A stretch of DNA of 64,000 bases from Aureococcus anophagefferens. Lineage: Eukaryota; Sar; Pelagophyceae; Pelagomonadales; Pelagomonadaceae. A model generated the notes under the pieces. It did no database searches and was not told where the DNA came from. It saw only the letters and a program-made list of their open reading frames with translations. Both the position numbers and the translations under genes were made by a program. The stretch spans positions 714,440 through 778,439 of the forward strand of contig NW_008705565.1 in assembly GCF_000186865.1 (NCBI RefSeq). The letters are read 5' to 3'. Shown piece after piece: positions 1 through 9,402 of this stretch (the first letter of the stretch is position 1; the number at the start of each line of letters is the position of its first letter).

Positions 1-120
1 GGCGGCGACACGGAGCGCGGCGGCGACGCGAGCGACGACGCGCTCCCCGTGGGCGACGCGAGCGACGACGCGCTGTCCGGGCTCGGCGGCGCCCCCATCG
101 CTGGGGTGCCCGAGATGTGA
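1..120 (+). CDS. C-terminal end of an unidentified protein (5' part outside window)
   Basis: The frame is open from base 1 to a TGA at 118-120 and gives 39 residues. The peptide is rich in Gly, Asp and Ala and holds two copies of GDASDDAL, encoded by a short tandem DNA repeat. The codons follow the G/C-ending bias of the confident genes, so this is read as the tail of a gene entering from the left. No domain is visible and no function can be assigned. Confidence 0.5.
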   Translation, partial: GGDTERGGDASDDALPVGDASDDALSGLGGAPIAGVPEM

Positions 121-271
121 TGCCAGCGCCCAGCTCTCTCAGAGATGCGAGCGCTCTTCGTAACTCTTCAACGTTGAAGGAAACATCGCCGCTCGCGCGC
201 GAAAGCCGCGTACGACACCAAGGGGAGGATTAGACGACGAGCGAAAAAGGCGGCTTCTCGGGTGCGGCGGC

Positions 272-1003
272 TCACATCATGCCCAGCACGGAGAGGAGGA
301 AGACGGAGAGGATGAGGGGGATCTTCATCCGGTCCGGCGCGAACCACATGATGGGCATGATGAGGTGCATGCGCGCCATGACCACGGTCATGACGGCGCC
401 CATGACCTGCATGAAGACCATGAAGAAGGCGAAGAACATCATCACGAGGAGCGGCGGCGGCACGGTCTGGAGCACCGCCTGGACGAACGGCGGCAGGTTG
501 ATCTGCTGGCCCTCACCCTCGTTTTCCTCGCCCGGCTGCGCCGCCTGCCGGCGCCGCCGGCCGCCGACGGGCACGCCGTTGACGAAGAACTGCGCGCCGT
601 TGCCGCCGCCGAAGTGGAACGCGGTGCCGCGCGCGCCGCCGGGGAAGCCGCCGCGCGCGCCGCCGCCGCGCTGGTTGAAGAACTGGCGGAAGATCTCCTC
701 GGGGTCGACGCCGTGGGCGCGCATGCCGCCGCCGCCGCCGCCGGGGAAGCCGCCCTGCTCCGCGGCGCGCGCGCCCTCCTTGCCGTAGCTGTCGTAAGCC
801 GCGCGCTTTTGCGCGTCGCTCAGGCAGTCGTAGGCCTCGGCGACGCGCTTGAAGTTCTCCTCGGCCTGCGGGTTGTCCGGGTTCTTGTCCGGGTGGTACT
901 TGACGGCGAGCTTGCGGTAGGCCTTCTTGATGGCGCTCTCGTCGGCGTCGCGCGGCACGCCGAGAACGCGGTAGTAGTCGTCGCTCCGCACGTTCGACGC
1001 CAT
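272..1003 (-). CDS. DnaJ/Hsp40 co-chaperone with C-terminal membrane segments
   Basis: 243 residues. The N-terminal J domain (about 9-75) has the HPD motif at 37-39, which stimulates Hsp70 ATPase. A Gly/Phe-rich stretch (about 84-150) follows, then a basic patch, then strongly hydrophobic segments from about residue 180 to the end that should span a membrane. There are no CxxCxGxG zinc-finger repeats, so it is not a type I DnaJ. A membrane-anchored J protein of the ER or another endomembrane is the best reading. The start is the first ATG and lies just before the J domain. It is divergent from the PhyH gene, about 210 bp away. Confidence 0.88.
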   Translation of the reverse strand: MASNVRSDDYYRVLGVPRDADESAIKKAYRKLAVKYHPDKNPDNPQAEENFKRVAEAYDCLSDAQKRAAYDSYGKEGARAAEQGGFPGGGGGGMRAHGVDPEEIFRQFFNQRGGGARGGFPGGARGTAFHFGGGNGAQFFVNGVPVGGRRRRQAAQPGEENEGEGQQINLPPFVQAVLQTVPPPLLVMMFFAFFMVFMQVMGAVMTVVMARMHLIMPIMWFAPDRMKIPLILSVFLLSVLGMM

Positions 1004-1214
1004 GGTTTTTTTTTTCGGGTCGCGAAGGCGCGCGCGCGAAGCGTCCGCGACGCGCGGGCGCGCGTGTGTTCCCGGGGCTGTGGCGACGCGTGGAGCTGCG
1101 TAATTTACGCTGTGCCAGCGTCGCTCCAGGCTTTTTCAGAGGCAGCGCAGAGGCAGCGCTTCGGCAACACCGGTACCTGCATCGAAGTTGTTGCACCGTC
1201 GGGCTGCCTCGACG

Positions 1215-2471
1215 ATGCGCCTCGTCGTGGCCGCCGCGCTCTGGTGCATCGCCAGACCCGACCGCGTCCCGTCGCGCAGCGAGTTCGAGGCCTACCTCCG
1301 GCGCGAGGCCGGCGCCGCGTCCAAGAAGCGGCGGCGCGGGCGCAAGGAGCCGCAGCGGTCCCTCGAGGAGATCTTCCACACCTTCGACGCCGAGGAGACG
1401 CAGCCCGACGGCTTCATGGTCGGCGGCGGCACGGACGGGACCGGGAATAAGAGGAGCTGGGAGTTCAACTCCCACGAGGCCATCAAGCGCGTGATGATGC
1501 AGGAAGCGTTCGCGAACATGAAGCACCGTTCCAACGTCACGAGCCAAATCTTGGCGGGCGGCACGTCGCCGGCCGACGCTTATATTATGGAGCAGCGTCG
1601 CAGGCGCGCGATCGAACGCGCCCGGAAGGGCGGCGACGTCTGCGCGCCCTTCGACAAGGACTGGAAGAAGACGGACGAGCTGGAATCCGGGAATTGGTCG
1701 ATCCCCGAGATATCGGCGGCGCAGATGACGCCGGCGAACGTGCGACGAGCCATCAACGACTGGGGGGCGGTCATCGTGCGAGGTCTATTGCCGGACGCGG
1801 CGGAGATCGCGCGACTGCGGGACCTGATCGACCACGCGTTCGACCGCCAACTCGAGGGCACGGCCGACTACGCGCCGCCGGACGACATCTTCGAGCGCTT
1901 CGAGCACCTCGTGATGGCCGTGCTGTCGGGCCAGGGCCTGCTGGCGGTCTACTCGCCGACGGCGGCGGAGTACGTGCTCAAGGTCTTCGAGCGCGCGGGC
2001 CTGCTGGAGCTGCTCCGGGGCTACTTCGGCGACGAGCCGGCGGTGTCGACGAAGAAGTGGACGCTGCGCCGGGGCACGGGCCTGACGTTCCCGGGCTGGC
2101 ACCAGGACGGCTTCTTCATGGACAAGGGCTCCCAGTACCTCAACATGTGGATCGCGCTGTCCGAGTGCGGCGCGGGCACGCCGCGGCCGGGGCTCACGGT
2201 CGTGCCCAAGCGCGTCGTCGAGTTCCTGCCCGTGCGCAACTACATCGTGCTGCGCCACAAGACGCTCCAGGAGAGGTACAACAGGCTCACCGTGACGCCC
2301 GTCTTCAAGGAGGGCGACGCCTTCTTCTTCGACGAGTACTACGTCCACTCGACGCAGTTCCACTTCGGGAACAAGGCGCCGGGCGTCTACCGCTACGCCG
2401 TCGAGACCTGGTTCCACCCGCGCTGCACCGTGGACAACGACTACTCCACGCCCATGGCCTGGGGCTGGTAA
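1215..2471 (+). CDS. Phytanoyl-CoA dioxygenase (PhyH)-like Fe(II)/2-oxoglutarate oxygenase
   Basis: The ATG at 1215 is chosen because it opens a hydrophobic signal-like segment (MRLVVAAALWCIA). An in-frame ATG at 1188 would add nine residues. Numbered from 1188, the iron-binding HxD is H305/D307 in the peptide WHQDGFF and the distal His is H387 in a YYVHSTQF context. Both suit the double-stranded beta-helix fold of the PhyH family, which hydroxylates small molecules with Fe(II), 2-oxoglutarate and O2. The N-terminal about 170 residues are basic and charged and match nothing I recognise. The substrate is unknown and localisation to the secretory pathway or plastid is inferred. Confidence 0.8.
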   Translation: MRLVVAAALWCIARPDRVPSRSEFEAYLRREAGAASKKRRRGRKEPQRSLEEIFHTFDAEETQPDGFMVGGGTDGTGNKRSWEFNSHEAIKRVMMQEAFANMKHRSNVTSQILAGGTSPADAYIMEQRRRRAIERARKGGDVCAPFDKDWKKTDELESGNWSIPEISAAQMTPANVRRAINDWGAVIVRGLLPDAAEIARLRDLIDHAFDRQLEGTADYAPPDDIFERFEHLVMAVLSGQGLLAVYSPTAAEYVLKVFERAGLLELLRGYFGDEPAVSTKKWTLRRGTGLTFPGWHQDGFFMDKGSQYLNMWIALSECGAGTPRPGLTVVPKRVVEFLPVRNYIVLRHKTLQERYNRLTVTPVFKEGDAFFFDEYYVHSTQFHFGNKAPGVYRYAVETWFHPRCTVDNDYSTPMAWGW

Positions 2472-2636
2472 CGCGAGCGAGGGTGGGGTCGGCGCGAATG
2501 CTGCACTACATCAACATTGCCCTGACGCGCATCCTGAAATCGCCGTCATCGACCTCGTCTGGCCGCGCCCGAGCTAGCTTGCCCGATCCACCGCTTCCAC
2601 CCCGTCCCGATCCCCGTCGAACCTCACGCCAGGACG

Positions 2637-3926
2637 ATGAATGCGCTCCTCGCCGCCCTGGTCTGCGTCGCCGCGTCCGCCTTCGGCCCGTCGTCGAAGC
2701 GGCTGCCGTCGGCGCCCGTCCGCGCGGCGGCGTACGGATCGCCGGAGATGAAGGTCGTGAACGTCGGCGTCATCGGCGCGGGCCGCATCGGCCTCGTGCA
2801 CCTCGAGGCCATCGCCCAGTGCCAGGACGCCAAGTGCCTCATCATCAGCAACCCCACGGTGTCCAAGGCCGAGGCCGCGGCGAAGCAGTACTACGTGCCC
2901 GAGTTCTCCGCGGACGCGGACGACGTGATCAACCACCCCGACGTCGACGCCGTCTGGATCTGCTCGCCGTCCTCCTTCCACGCGGACCAGATCATGAAGG
3001 CCGCCGCCGCGGGCAAGTCCATCTTCTGCGAGAAGCCCATCGCGACGGACCTGCCCGAGACGATCGTCGCGATCAACAAGTGCGAGGAGGCCGGCGTCAA
3101 GCTCATGACGGCGCTCCAGCGCCGCTTCGACCCGAACTTCGCGCGCGTCAAGGAGGCCATCACCAAGGGCGAGGTCGGCGAGCCCATCGTCGTCAAGCTC
3201 TGCTCGCGCGACCCGAGCCCGCCGCCGTTCGAGTACGTCAAGGGCGGCGGCGGCATCTTCAAGGACATGGCCGTCCACGACCTCGACATGAGCCGCCACC
3301 TCATGGGCTCCGAGCCCATCGAGATCCTCGCCTCGGGCTCCTGCCACATCGACAAGCAGATCACGGAGCTCGAGGGCGCCGAGGCCTACGACACCGCGAA
3401 CATCATCGTCCGCTACGCGAACGGCAAGGAGGCCATCATCGACGTCTGCCGCCAGGCGCCCTACGGCTACGACCAGCGCGCCGAGGTCCTCGGCACCAAG
3501 GCCATGATGCAGACGGACAACATGTACCCGAACACCGCGCGGCTCTACGCCGCCGACTTCACGGGCAACGCGGACCTGCCCTACGACTTCTTCATGAGCC
3601 GCTACAAGGAGGCCTACAAGCAGGAGACCCTCGCCTTCATCGACGCCCTCGTCAACGACAAGCCGTCGCCCTGCTCCGGCGAGGACGGCCTCATCGCGCT
3701 CATCATGTCCATCGCCGCGGGCATCTCCGCGGAGGAGCAGCGCTGGGTCAAGTTCTCCGAGGTCGCCGCCTCCGTCAAGTGCGACGAGGACGGCTGCATG
3801 ATCGTCGACCTCGACGAGGACGCCCTCAAGGAGGCCCAGCAGAAGGACGAGTTCGTCGACAAGGTCAAGGAGGTCCTCCCCAACAAGGAGGAGAAGTCGG
3901 GCTGGAGGAAGGTCTTCTCCCGCTAG
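2637..3926 (+). CDS. Gfo/Idh/MocA-family NAD(P)-dependent dehydrogenase, probably plastid-targeted
   Basis: 429 residues. A Rossmann NAD(P) fold starts near residue 40 with the glycine motif GAGRIG (47-52). The family EKP signature carries the likely catalytic Lys at 133. A GGG-x-x-x-D-M-x-x-H-D-x-D segment puts the second catalytic His at 214. The closest well-known relatives are myo-inositol 2-dehydrogenase-like enzymes, but the sugar substrate cannot be read from sequence. The N-terminus is a signal peptide ending CVAASAF followed by GPSSKRLP. This fits the ASAF motif (Phe at +1) of bipartite plastid targeting in algae with red secondary plastids. An acidic and lysine-rich C-terminal extension follows the core fold. 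Confidence 0.85.
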   Translation: MNALLAALVCVAASAFGPSSKRLPSAPVRAAAYGSPEMKVVNVGVIGAGRIGLVHLEAIAQCQDAKCLIISNPTVSKAEAAAKQYYVPEFSADADDVINHPDVDAVWICSPSSFHADQIMKAAAAGKSIFCEKPIATDLPETIVAINKCEEAGVKLMTALQRRFDPNFARVKEAITKGEVGEPIVVKLCSRDPSPPPFEYVKGGGGIFKDMAVHDLDMSRHLMGSEPIEILASGSCHIDKQITELEGAEAYDTANIIVRYANGKEAIIDVCRQAPYGYDQRAEVLGTKAMMQTDNMYPNTARLYAADFTGNADLPYDFFMSRYKEAYKQETLAFIDALVNDKPSPCSGEDGLIALIMSIAAGISAEEQRWVKFSEVAASVKCDEDGCMIVDLDEDALKEAQQKDEFVDKVKEVLPNKEEKSGWRKVFSR

Positions 3927-4058
3927 GCGAACCTCGACTCCGCGTACTCTCAGTAATGTGTTGCTTTCGAACTTGCTTTCGATTTTTGGTCGTCAAACCG
4001 CACCGTGGCGGCACAGTGCACCGCTTGCGGCACGATGCGTCGTTGGGCAGCCCGCGGT

Positions 4059-4168
4059 CGATAGCAGCGCGCTGGCTGTCGTCCCGTGGTGGCGACGATA
4101 GCAGCGCGCTGGCTGTCGTCCCGTGGTGGCGACGATAGCAGCGCGCTGGCTGTCGTCCCGTGGTGGCG
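4059..4168. repeat. 37-bp tandem repeat, three copies
   Basis: A 37-bp unit beginning CGATAGCAGCGCGCTGG is repeated head to tail with starts at 4059, 4096 and 4133. The copies look identical except at the very end of the last one. It lies between the oxidoreductase stop (3926) and the TPR start (4191), so in the TPR gene's 5' leader or promoter. Confidence 0.95.
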
Positions 4169-4190
4169 GCCGCCACGTTGCTGCCTGGCG

Positions 4191-4715
4191 ATGGCCGCCG
4201 CGTGCTGCGGCTGCCCGGTCCTCTCCGAGTGCTGGCACAGCGCGAAGATCCTGTGCTCCATCGCCGCGATGATGTGCACGCTGGCGCGCGAGGACCGCCG
4301 GAGGAGGAAGCGCCAGAAGCAGGTCGCGCCGCTGCCTCAGATGGCGGCGCCCCCGGAGGCGACGGCCGACGACCGCGCCATGGAGGGCGCCGCCTGCGAG
4401 CGCGCGGACGACGTCCGCGGCGCCATCTCCGCCTACTCGCGCGCGCTGGCCAGGGACCCGCGGCACCTGCTGAGCCTCTTCCGCCTCGGCAGCCTCTACG
4501 GGCACCACGGCAAGCCCGAGCTCGCCGTCGTCTACCTGCGCCGCGCGCGCGCCGCGTCCCCGGACCACGCGGCGACGGCGCGGCTGCTCGAGGAGCTCGA
4601 GAACACCGTCGACGTCGGCGAGCTCGAGATCCCCCTGCTCCAGGAGGGCGACGCGCCGCCGTTCCTAGAGGACGGCCCGCTCCTCGGCGAGACGGCGCGG
4701 CTCGCGGGGCGGTAA
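4191..4715 (+). CDS. Small TPR-repeat protein
   Basis: 174 residues from the ATG at 4191, chosen because upstream in-frame codons run through the 37-bp tandem repeat. The N-terminus is Cys-rich and hydrophobic (MAAACCGCPVLSECW), then a basic segment. Two TPR-like helical hairpins follow (roughly 65-125). Consensus positions are seen in DVRGAISAYSRALARDP and LGSLYGHHGKPELAVVYL. TPRs act as protein-protein interaction scaffolds. The partner is unknown. The Cys-rich N-terminus could be a membrane or lipid anchor. Its stop lies 16 bp from the convergent thioredoxin reductase. Confidence 0.65.
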   Translation: MAAACCGCPVLSECWHSAKILCSIAAMMCTLAREDRRRRKRQKQVAPLPQMAAPPEATADDRAMEGAACERADDVRGAISAYSRALARDPRHLLSLFRLGSLYGHHGKPELAVVYLRRARAASPDHAATARLLEELENTVDVGELEIPLLQEGDAPPFLEDGPLLGETARLAGR

Positions 4716-4731
4716 AATTAACAGAGGGGGG

Positions 4732-5922
4732 CTAGCAGCCGTGCTCGCAGAGCCATCGCTCCGCGTCCATGGCGGCCATGGCGCCCGTGCCCGCGGACGT
4801 GATCGCCTGGCGGTAGACGGCGTCCTGGACGTCGCCCGCGGCGTAGACGCCCGTCACGGAGGTCACGGTGGAGCCCGGGAGCGTGTAGATGTAGCCGTCC
4901 TCGTCCTTGCGGACCTCCGTGAAGAGCTCCGTGTTCGGGTTCATGCCGATGGCCACGAACGCGCCGTCGACCGACAGCGACGTCTCGCTCGCCGTGCCGC
5001 CCTGGGGGTCCGTGACGAGCTCGACGGCGTTCAGGTTGCCGTCGTCGCCCGCGAGGAAGCGCGAGATCACCGTGTCCCAGAGGATGAGGATCTTCGGGTG
5101 CTTCAAGACGCGCGTCGCCATCGCCTTCGACGCGCGGAAGCTGTTCTTGCGGTGCACGACGTAGACGCGGTTCGCGATGCGCGCGAGGAAGAGGGCCTGC
5201 TCCATGGCCGTGTCGCCGCCGCCGACCACCACGACGTCCCGGTCGCGGTAGAAGTAGCCGTCGCACGTCGCGCACGTGTGCACGCCCCTGGAGAGGAGCT
5301 CGCGCTCGCCCGGCGCGCCGAGCCAGCGCGGCGACGCGCCCGTGGCCACGACCAAGGCCGACGTCGTGAACACCTCCCCGTCCTCGCAGTAGATCTTGAA
5401 GGGCCGGCACGACAGGTCGACGCGCTCGATGCCGCAGTGTTTGTAGTCCGCGCCGAAGCGCGCCGCCTGCTTCTCGAGGCGCTGGATCAGCTCCACGGCG
5501 TCGACGCCGTCCTCGAAGCCCGGGTAGTTGTGCACGCTCGACGTGCCCTCGAGCTGGCCGCCGTCGCGCGCGACGATGAGGGGCGCCATGTCCGCGCGCG
5601 CCGCGTAGACGGCCGCGCTGAGGCCCGCGGGCCCGCCGCCGACGATGACGATCTTGCGGTCCGCCTTGACGATGCGCGTCGTCAGCGCGTCGGCGGCGCA
5701 CTCGAGGTTCGCGATCTCCGACGCGTTCGACGCGCCGACGGTGATGGGCTCGGCCAGCTTCTCCTTGACGGCGTCGCGGGCGGGGATGACGACGGAGTCG
5801 AAGAACGTCTCGTAGACGCGCTCCTCGTCCGCGGCGAGGTCCACGTCCTGGTCCTTATTTTTTGGGCTCCAGGGGTGCTGGGCCGACGCCAAAGCGGCGA
5901 GCCCTAGGGCTAATAACCTCAT
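4732..5922 (-). CDS. NADPH-dependent thioredoxin reductase (low-Mr type)
   Basis: 396 residues from the ATG at 5922, chosen because it opens a signal peptide (MRLLALGLAALASAQ). Earlier in-frame ATGs lie in a small duplicated stretch. An FAD-binding VGGGPAG motif, the redox-active CATC (Cys217 and Cys220), the NADPH-binding VVVGGGDTA and the C-terminal GVYAAGDV flavin motif appear in the order of bacterial/plant NTR. There is no fused thioredoxin domain, so it is not NTRC. About 95 residues precede the FAD domain. The chain ends in HGC before TAG, so no selenocysteine is involved. An ER or plastid location is inferred from the signal peptide. Confidence 0.9.
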   Translation of the reverse strand: MRLLALGLAALASAQHPWSPKNKDQDVDLAADEERVYETFFDSVVIPARDAVKEKLAEPITVGASNASEIANLECAADALTTRIVKADRKIVIVGGGPAGLSAAVYAARADMAPLIVARDGGQLEGTSSVHNYPGFEDGVDAVELIQRLEKQAARFGADYKHCGIERVDLSCRPFKIYCEDGEVFTTSALVVATGASPRWLGAPGERELLSRGVHTCATCDGYFYRDRDVVVVGGGDTAMEQALFLARIANRVYVVHRKNSFRASKAMATRVLKHPKILILWDTVISRFLAGDDGNLNAVELVTDPQGGTASETSLSVDGAFVAIGMNPNTELFTEVRKDEDGYIYTLPGSTVTSVTGVYAAGDVQDAVYRQAITSAGTGAMAAMDAERWLCEHGC

Positions 5923-5974
5923 CGACGATTGCCTCGTCATGAATAAGCGCCTCATCGACGAGCGCCTCGTCATG
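5917..5974. repeat. Direct duplication of about 25 bp at the 5' end of the thioredoxin reductase gene
   Basis: CCTCATCGACGA-(2 nt)-GCCTCGTCATG occurs at 5917-5941 and 5950-5974 with two mismatches and a 33-bp period. It duplicates the region around the start codon, so several in-frame ATGs are stacked upstream of the chosen one. Confidence 0.85.
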
Positions 5975-6189
5975 CCTCGGCCGAAGTGGCGAATCAGCAA
6001 CCGATTGATCGAGTCGATGTTGCACCATGCAGTCCTCGGTGACTCCAAACCGATGTTGCAGACTCCATCTTCGGTCGGTGCAACTCAAAGCTCGTAGTTG
6101 CCGCATATGCGGGCAGCCCGCGCCAAGGTCCTCGTCTTTCTGGCGCCGCAGCGCACGACCGCCACCCGATTCTTTGCACGCCCGCGGCG

Positions 6190-7164
6190 ATGGCGAATCC
6201 CATCCGCACGGCGCTCCAGTACGTGCTCGTCTACGGCTACACCATCTTCGTCATGCTGGGCATGGGCGCCTCCATCGACGTCGACATCGTGGCCGAGGTC
6301 AAAAAGGCGCCCAAGGCCGTGCTCTGCGGCGTCGCGTCCCAGTACTGCTTCATGCCCTTCGCCGCCTGGTCCCTGAGCCTGCTCTTCGACCTCGGCACGT
6401 CGGAGGCGCTGGCCGTGGTGCTCATCGGCATGTGCCCCGGCGGCGTGACGTCGACGCTCTTCACGTACCTGAGCCACGCGAACGTGACGCTGAGCCTCGT
6501 GATGACGACCTGCTCGACGTTCGTCGCGCTGCTCATGATCCCGCTGCTCCTGTTCATCTACGTGCGCCCGCCGCTCATCTCCAAGGGCGAGGACGGCGCG
6601 GACGTGTCGTTCGCCGCGGTCATCGTCACGCTGCTCGTCGCCACGGTGCCCGCCATCGTCGGCTGGCGCCTCCGCCGCAGCAACCCGGAGCTCGGGGAGA
6701 AGGTCGAGAAGTTCGCCACGAAGCTCGGGTCCCTCCTGATCTTCGGCGTGCTCGTCTTCGCGTTCGCGTGGCCGGGGCCGGGCGGCTACGGCATGACGGC
6801 CAAGTGCTTCGCGGTCATGGTCCTCATGTGCCCCTGCGGGTTCCTCCTGGGCTACGGCTTCGGCCTCGCCTGCGGCATGGACCAGATCACCTGCCGCACG
6901 ATCTCCATGGAGACGGGCATCCAGCAGGTCGGCATCGCGGGCGCGATCGCGATCCAGTCCTTCGAGGACGACCAGCTCGACCGCACGATCGTCGTCATGG
7001 TCATGTTCGGCGTCGCGACGGTCATCTTCGGCGCGCTCTGGGCGCTGATCCTGCGCAAGGCCTTCGACCCGCCCGCGGCGAAGCTCGACCCGTCGGACGA
7101 CAAAACCGTCGACCCGTCCGCGATCGCGCTCGGCGACAAGGGCTTCGACGACCACGACGTCTGA
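6190..7164 (+). CDS. BASS/SLC10-type sodium-coupled organic anion transporter
   Basis: 324 residues, mostly hydrophobic, with eight to ten predicted membrane spans. Family signatures are a CPGG segment followed by Ser/Thr (around residue 81) and ETGIQ in a later helix (around residue 240). Both line the two discontinuous helices of the bile acid:Na+ symporter fold. Plant and algal members move pyruvate, glucosinolate precursors or other organic anions across plastid or plasma membranes. There is no obvious N-terminal presequence, so plasma membrane is as likely as an organelle. The C-terminal 30 residues are charged and cytosolic-like. Stop-to-stop distance to the convergent WD40 gene is about 33 bp. 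Confidence 0.85.
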   Translation: MANPIRTALQYVLVYGYTIFVMLGMGASIDVDIVAEVKKAPKAVLCGVASQYCFMPFAAWSLSLLFDLGTSEALAVVLIGMCPGGVTSTLFTYLSHANVTLSLVMTTCSTFVALLMIPLLLFIYVRPPLISKGEDGADVSFAAVIVTLLVATVPAIVGWRLRRSNPELGEKVEKFATKLGSLLIFGVLVFAFAWPGPGGYGMTAKCFAVMVLMCPCGFLLGYGFGLACGMDQITCRTISMETGIQQVGIAGAIAIQSFEDDQLDRTIVVMVMFGVATVIFGALWALILRKAFDPPAAKLDPSDDKTVDPSAIALGDKGFDDHDV

Positions 7165-7197
7165 GCGCGCCTGGTTCGTCGCGGCGGGAGCCTAACC

Positions 7198-7472
7198 TTA
7201 TTTGGAGCCCCCGGAGTTCGCGCGCTTGCGTTTCTTCAGCTTCGCCTTGAGGTCCCCCTTGCGGCTCGCCGCCGGCCGCGCCGCCGCCTCGGCCGTCCGC
7301 TTCGCCGCCTTCGGCGGTTTCGCCGCCGCCGGCTTCGCCGCCGGCTTCGCCGCCGGCTTCGCAACCGGCTTCGCCGCCGGCTTCGCGACCGCCGGCGCGG
7401 CGGCGCGGCGCGCGGGCGCCGCCGCGAGGCACGTGAGCCGCGCGTTGACGCCCGCGGCGGCCGCGTCGGGCT

Positions 7473-7503
<31 letters not shown>

Positions 7504-8445
7504 CGGCCGCCAGGTCTCGACGGCGCCCGTCGACGTCGCCGCGAGGATCGCCGACGCCGCCGCCCAGGCGCCCAGCGCCGCCGCGTCCGCGGCCGCGAAC
7601 GCGTCGTCGTCGGCGGCGGCGCCCGCCGCGAGGCGCGCGCACGTCAGCGCCTTGACGCGGCCCGGCGTCTTGGCGCCCCTGCGTTTCCGGCGCCAGACGA
7701 GGTCGCCGTCGTCGGCGGAGAAGACGGAGAGCGCCCCGGAGCCGTCGCAGGCGGCGACGAAGGGCGCGCCGTCGAGGAACCGCGCGTCGATGACCGCCGC
7801 GCCGACGGCGACGTCCGCGAGGACGCCGTTGTCCTCGACGCCGCGCACCTCGATGCGGCTCCCGAGGACGACGCCGTAGCAGGACCCGTCGCTCGCCCAG
7901 AAGACGCGGCTCGCCTCGCCCTTGGTCCGCGTGATGAACGCGCAGCGGCCCTCGACGAGGTCCCAGAGCCGCAGCGTGCGGTCCGCGCCCGCGGTGAGGC
8001 ACATGCGCCCCGACGGGTGCGGCGCCAAAGAGCGGATCTCGCCCTTGTGGCCGCCGAAGACGTGGACGCAGACCCAGTCGCTCGCGCGCCAGACCGCGAG
8101 CGTGCCGTCGGCCGAGGCCGAGACGGCGTGCTTCGCGCCGCACCACGCGAGGCCCGTCACCGTGCCCTTGTGCTGGCTCAGCTCGCCGACCTGGCGGCCG
8201 GATCGCAGGGAGTAGACGCGGATCTTCTCGTCGTCGCCGCCGCTCAGCAGCGTCTTCTCGCTCGCGGCGACGCAGCGGCAGCAGCCGTCGTGCGCGGCGA
8301 AGGAGAAGGTCAGCTCGCCCGTCGACGCCTCGCCGAGGCGCCAGCCGTGCAGGCCGCCCTCGTAGGAGCCGGCGATGACGACGCCGTGGCTGCCCTCGAG
8401 GCTGTTGGACCGCGCCCGGCCGGTCGGCTCGGCGCTCGACGACAT
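7198..8445 (-). CDS. WD40 beta-propeller protein, PAK1IP1/Mak11-like
   Basis: 415 residues from the ATG at 8445. The reading frame stays open further upstream but that part overlaps the divergent gene. Several WD repeats are visible, with units such as GGDDEKIRVYSL, SADGTLAVWR and AGADRTLRLWDL. The order and spacing resemble the PAK1IP1/Mak11 family, which acts in 60S ribosome biogenesis. A low-complexity Ala/Lys tail with AAKPxAKP-type repeats ends in a Lys/Arg-rich segment that may be a nucleolar localisation signal. That would suit a ribosome-assembly role, though assignment to Mak11 rests on general pattern only. Confidence 0.75.
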
Positions 8446-8533
8446 CGCGCCTCTTCGATCACTCGCCGCCAGCGGCAAGGCGGGCAAGGTCGGCCGCAAC
8501 ACGCGCAACAAACCGCTGTTGCGCGCTATCACG
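8446..8533. promoter_or_regulatory. 88-bp space between divergent WD40 and SF-assemblin-like genes
   Basis: The start codons of two head-to-head genes are only 88 bp apart, so the promoters and 5' leaders must overlap or be shared. I see no recognisable TATA box. The role is inferred from position alone. Confidence 0.4.
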
Positions 8534-9373
8534 ATGGTCTCCGTGGGCTCGGCCTCCGGGGCCCCCCACGACGACACGACGGTGCGGAGCGTGGACACGG
8601 CGGCGTCGCCCGACGCGCCCATGGAGACGACGAAGCGCCTCGACTCCATCATGTCGAGCTTTGACGCCTTCGACACGGACATGAAGGTGGGCACGCGCCA
8701 GCGGCGCGAGAAGGACGAGTTCAAGGTCTTTTTGATGAAGAAGCAGATGGCCCAGCTCGAGCGCCAGCTCAACTCGGAGATCAAGCGGCGCACGGAGATG
8801 AACAAGTCCATGCAGACGTGGACGGACCAGCAGATCGCCGAGACGCGCGCGGGCTTCGTGCGACAGGTCGGCGAGCGGCGCGTCAAGCTCGCGGAGCGCG
8901 TCGACGCGCTCCGGGAGCGCATCTCGGACATGAAGAAGCGCTTCGACGTGGACATCGAGGCCATCCCCGTCGACATCGAGAGCCGCGGCCGCGAGCTCGC
9001 GAGCCGGCTCCACGGGTCCATGGAGGAGTTCGAGATCGAGTCGAAGAGCCGCCTCGAGCGCGAGGCCGCGATCCTGAAGCGCCTCGCGGACAACGAGTCG
9101 TCCGTCGCGAACCAGTTCGACGCGGACCGCACGGCGCGCGAGAAGCACTACGTGCGGCTCCGGGAGACGCTCGAGGGCCACGTGAAGCGGCGGGGGAAGA
9201 CGGACGAGAAGCTCAAGACGAAGCTCAACGAGGAGCTGGCGCGGCTGAAGAACACGATCACCATGGAGTCGAAGATCCGCTGGCGCGAGGACGCGGAGCT
9301 CGCCGCGGCCATGAACGGCTACGTGGAGAAGCTCCAGCAGTCGCTCTACATCGTCAACTCCGACATCGTCTAG
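8534..9373 (+). CDS. SF-assemblin / beta-giardin-like coiled-coil protein
   Basis: 279 residues from the ATG at 8534. The N-terminal about 40 residues are Ser/Thr-rich, and the rest is one continuous charged alpha-helical rod with heptads and no helix breakers. Length, short non-helical head and rod composition match SF-assemblin, which forms striated fibres attached to basal bodies. Peptides such as FVRQVGERRVKLAERVDALR are typical of the family. The convergent neighbour 29 bp away is a CCDC40 homologue, which strengthens a flagellar-apparatus reading. Confidence 0.75.
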   Translation: MVSVGSASGAPHDDTTVRSVDTAASPDAPMETTKRLDSIMSSFDAFDTDMKVGTRQRREKDEFKVFLMKKQMAQLERQLNSEIKRRTEMNKSMQTWTDQQIAETRAGFVRQVGERRVKLAERVDALRERISDMKKRFDVDIEAIPVDIESRGRELASRLHGSMEEFEIESKSRLEREAAILKRLADNESSVANQFDADRTAREKHYVRLRETLEGHVKRRGKTDEKLKTKLNEELARLKNTITMESKIRWREDAELAAAMNGYVEKLQQSLYIVNSDIV

Positions 9374-9402
9374 GAACGTAAACCGACGTTTACGCGGGAC
9401 CC

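Noticed and set aside
4732..4740. Selenocysteine at the C-terminus of thioredoxin reductase
   Set aside because: The chain ends in a Cys codon followed by TAG, not TGA, and the CATC active site marks the low-Mr type, which does not use selenocysteine.
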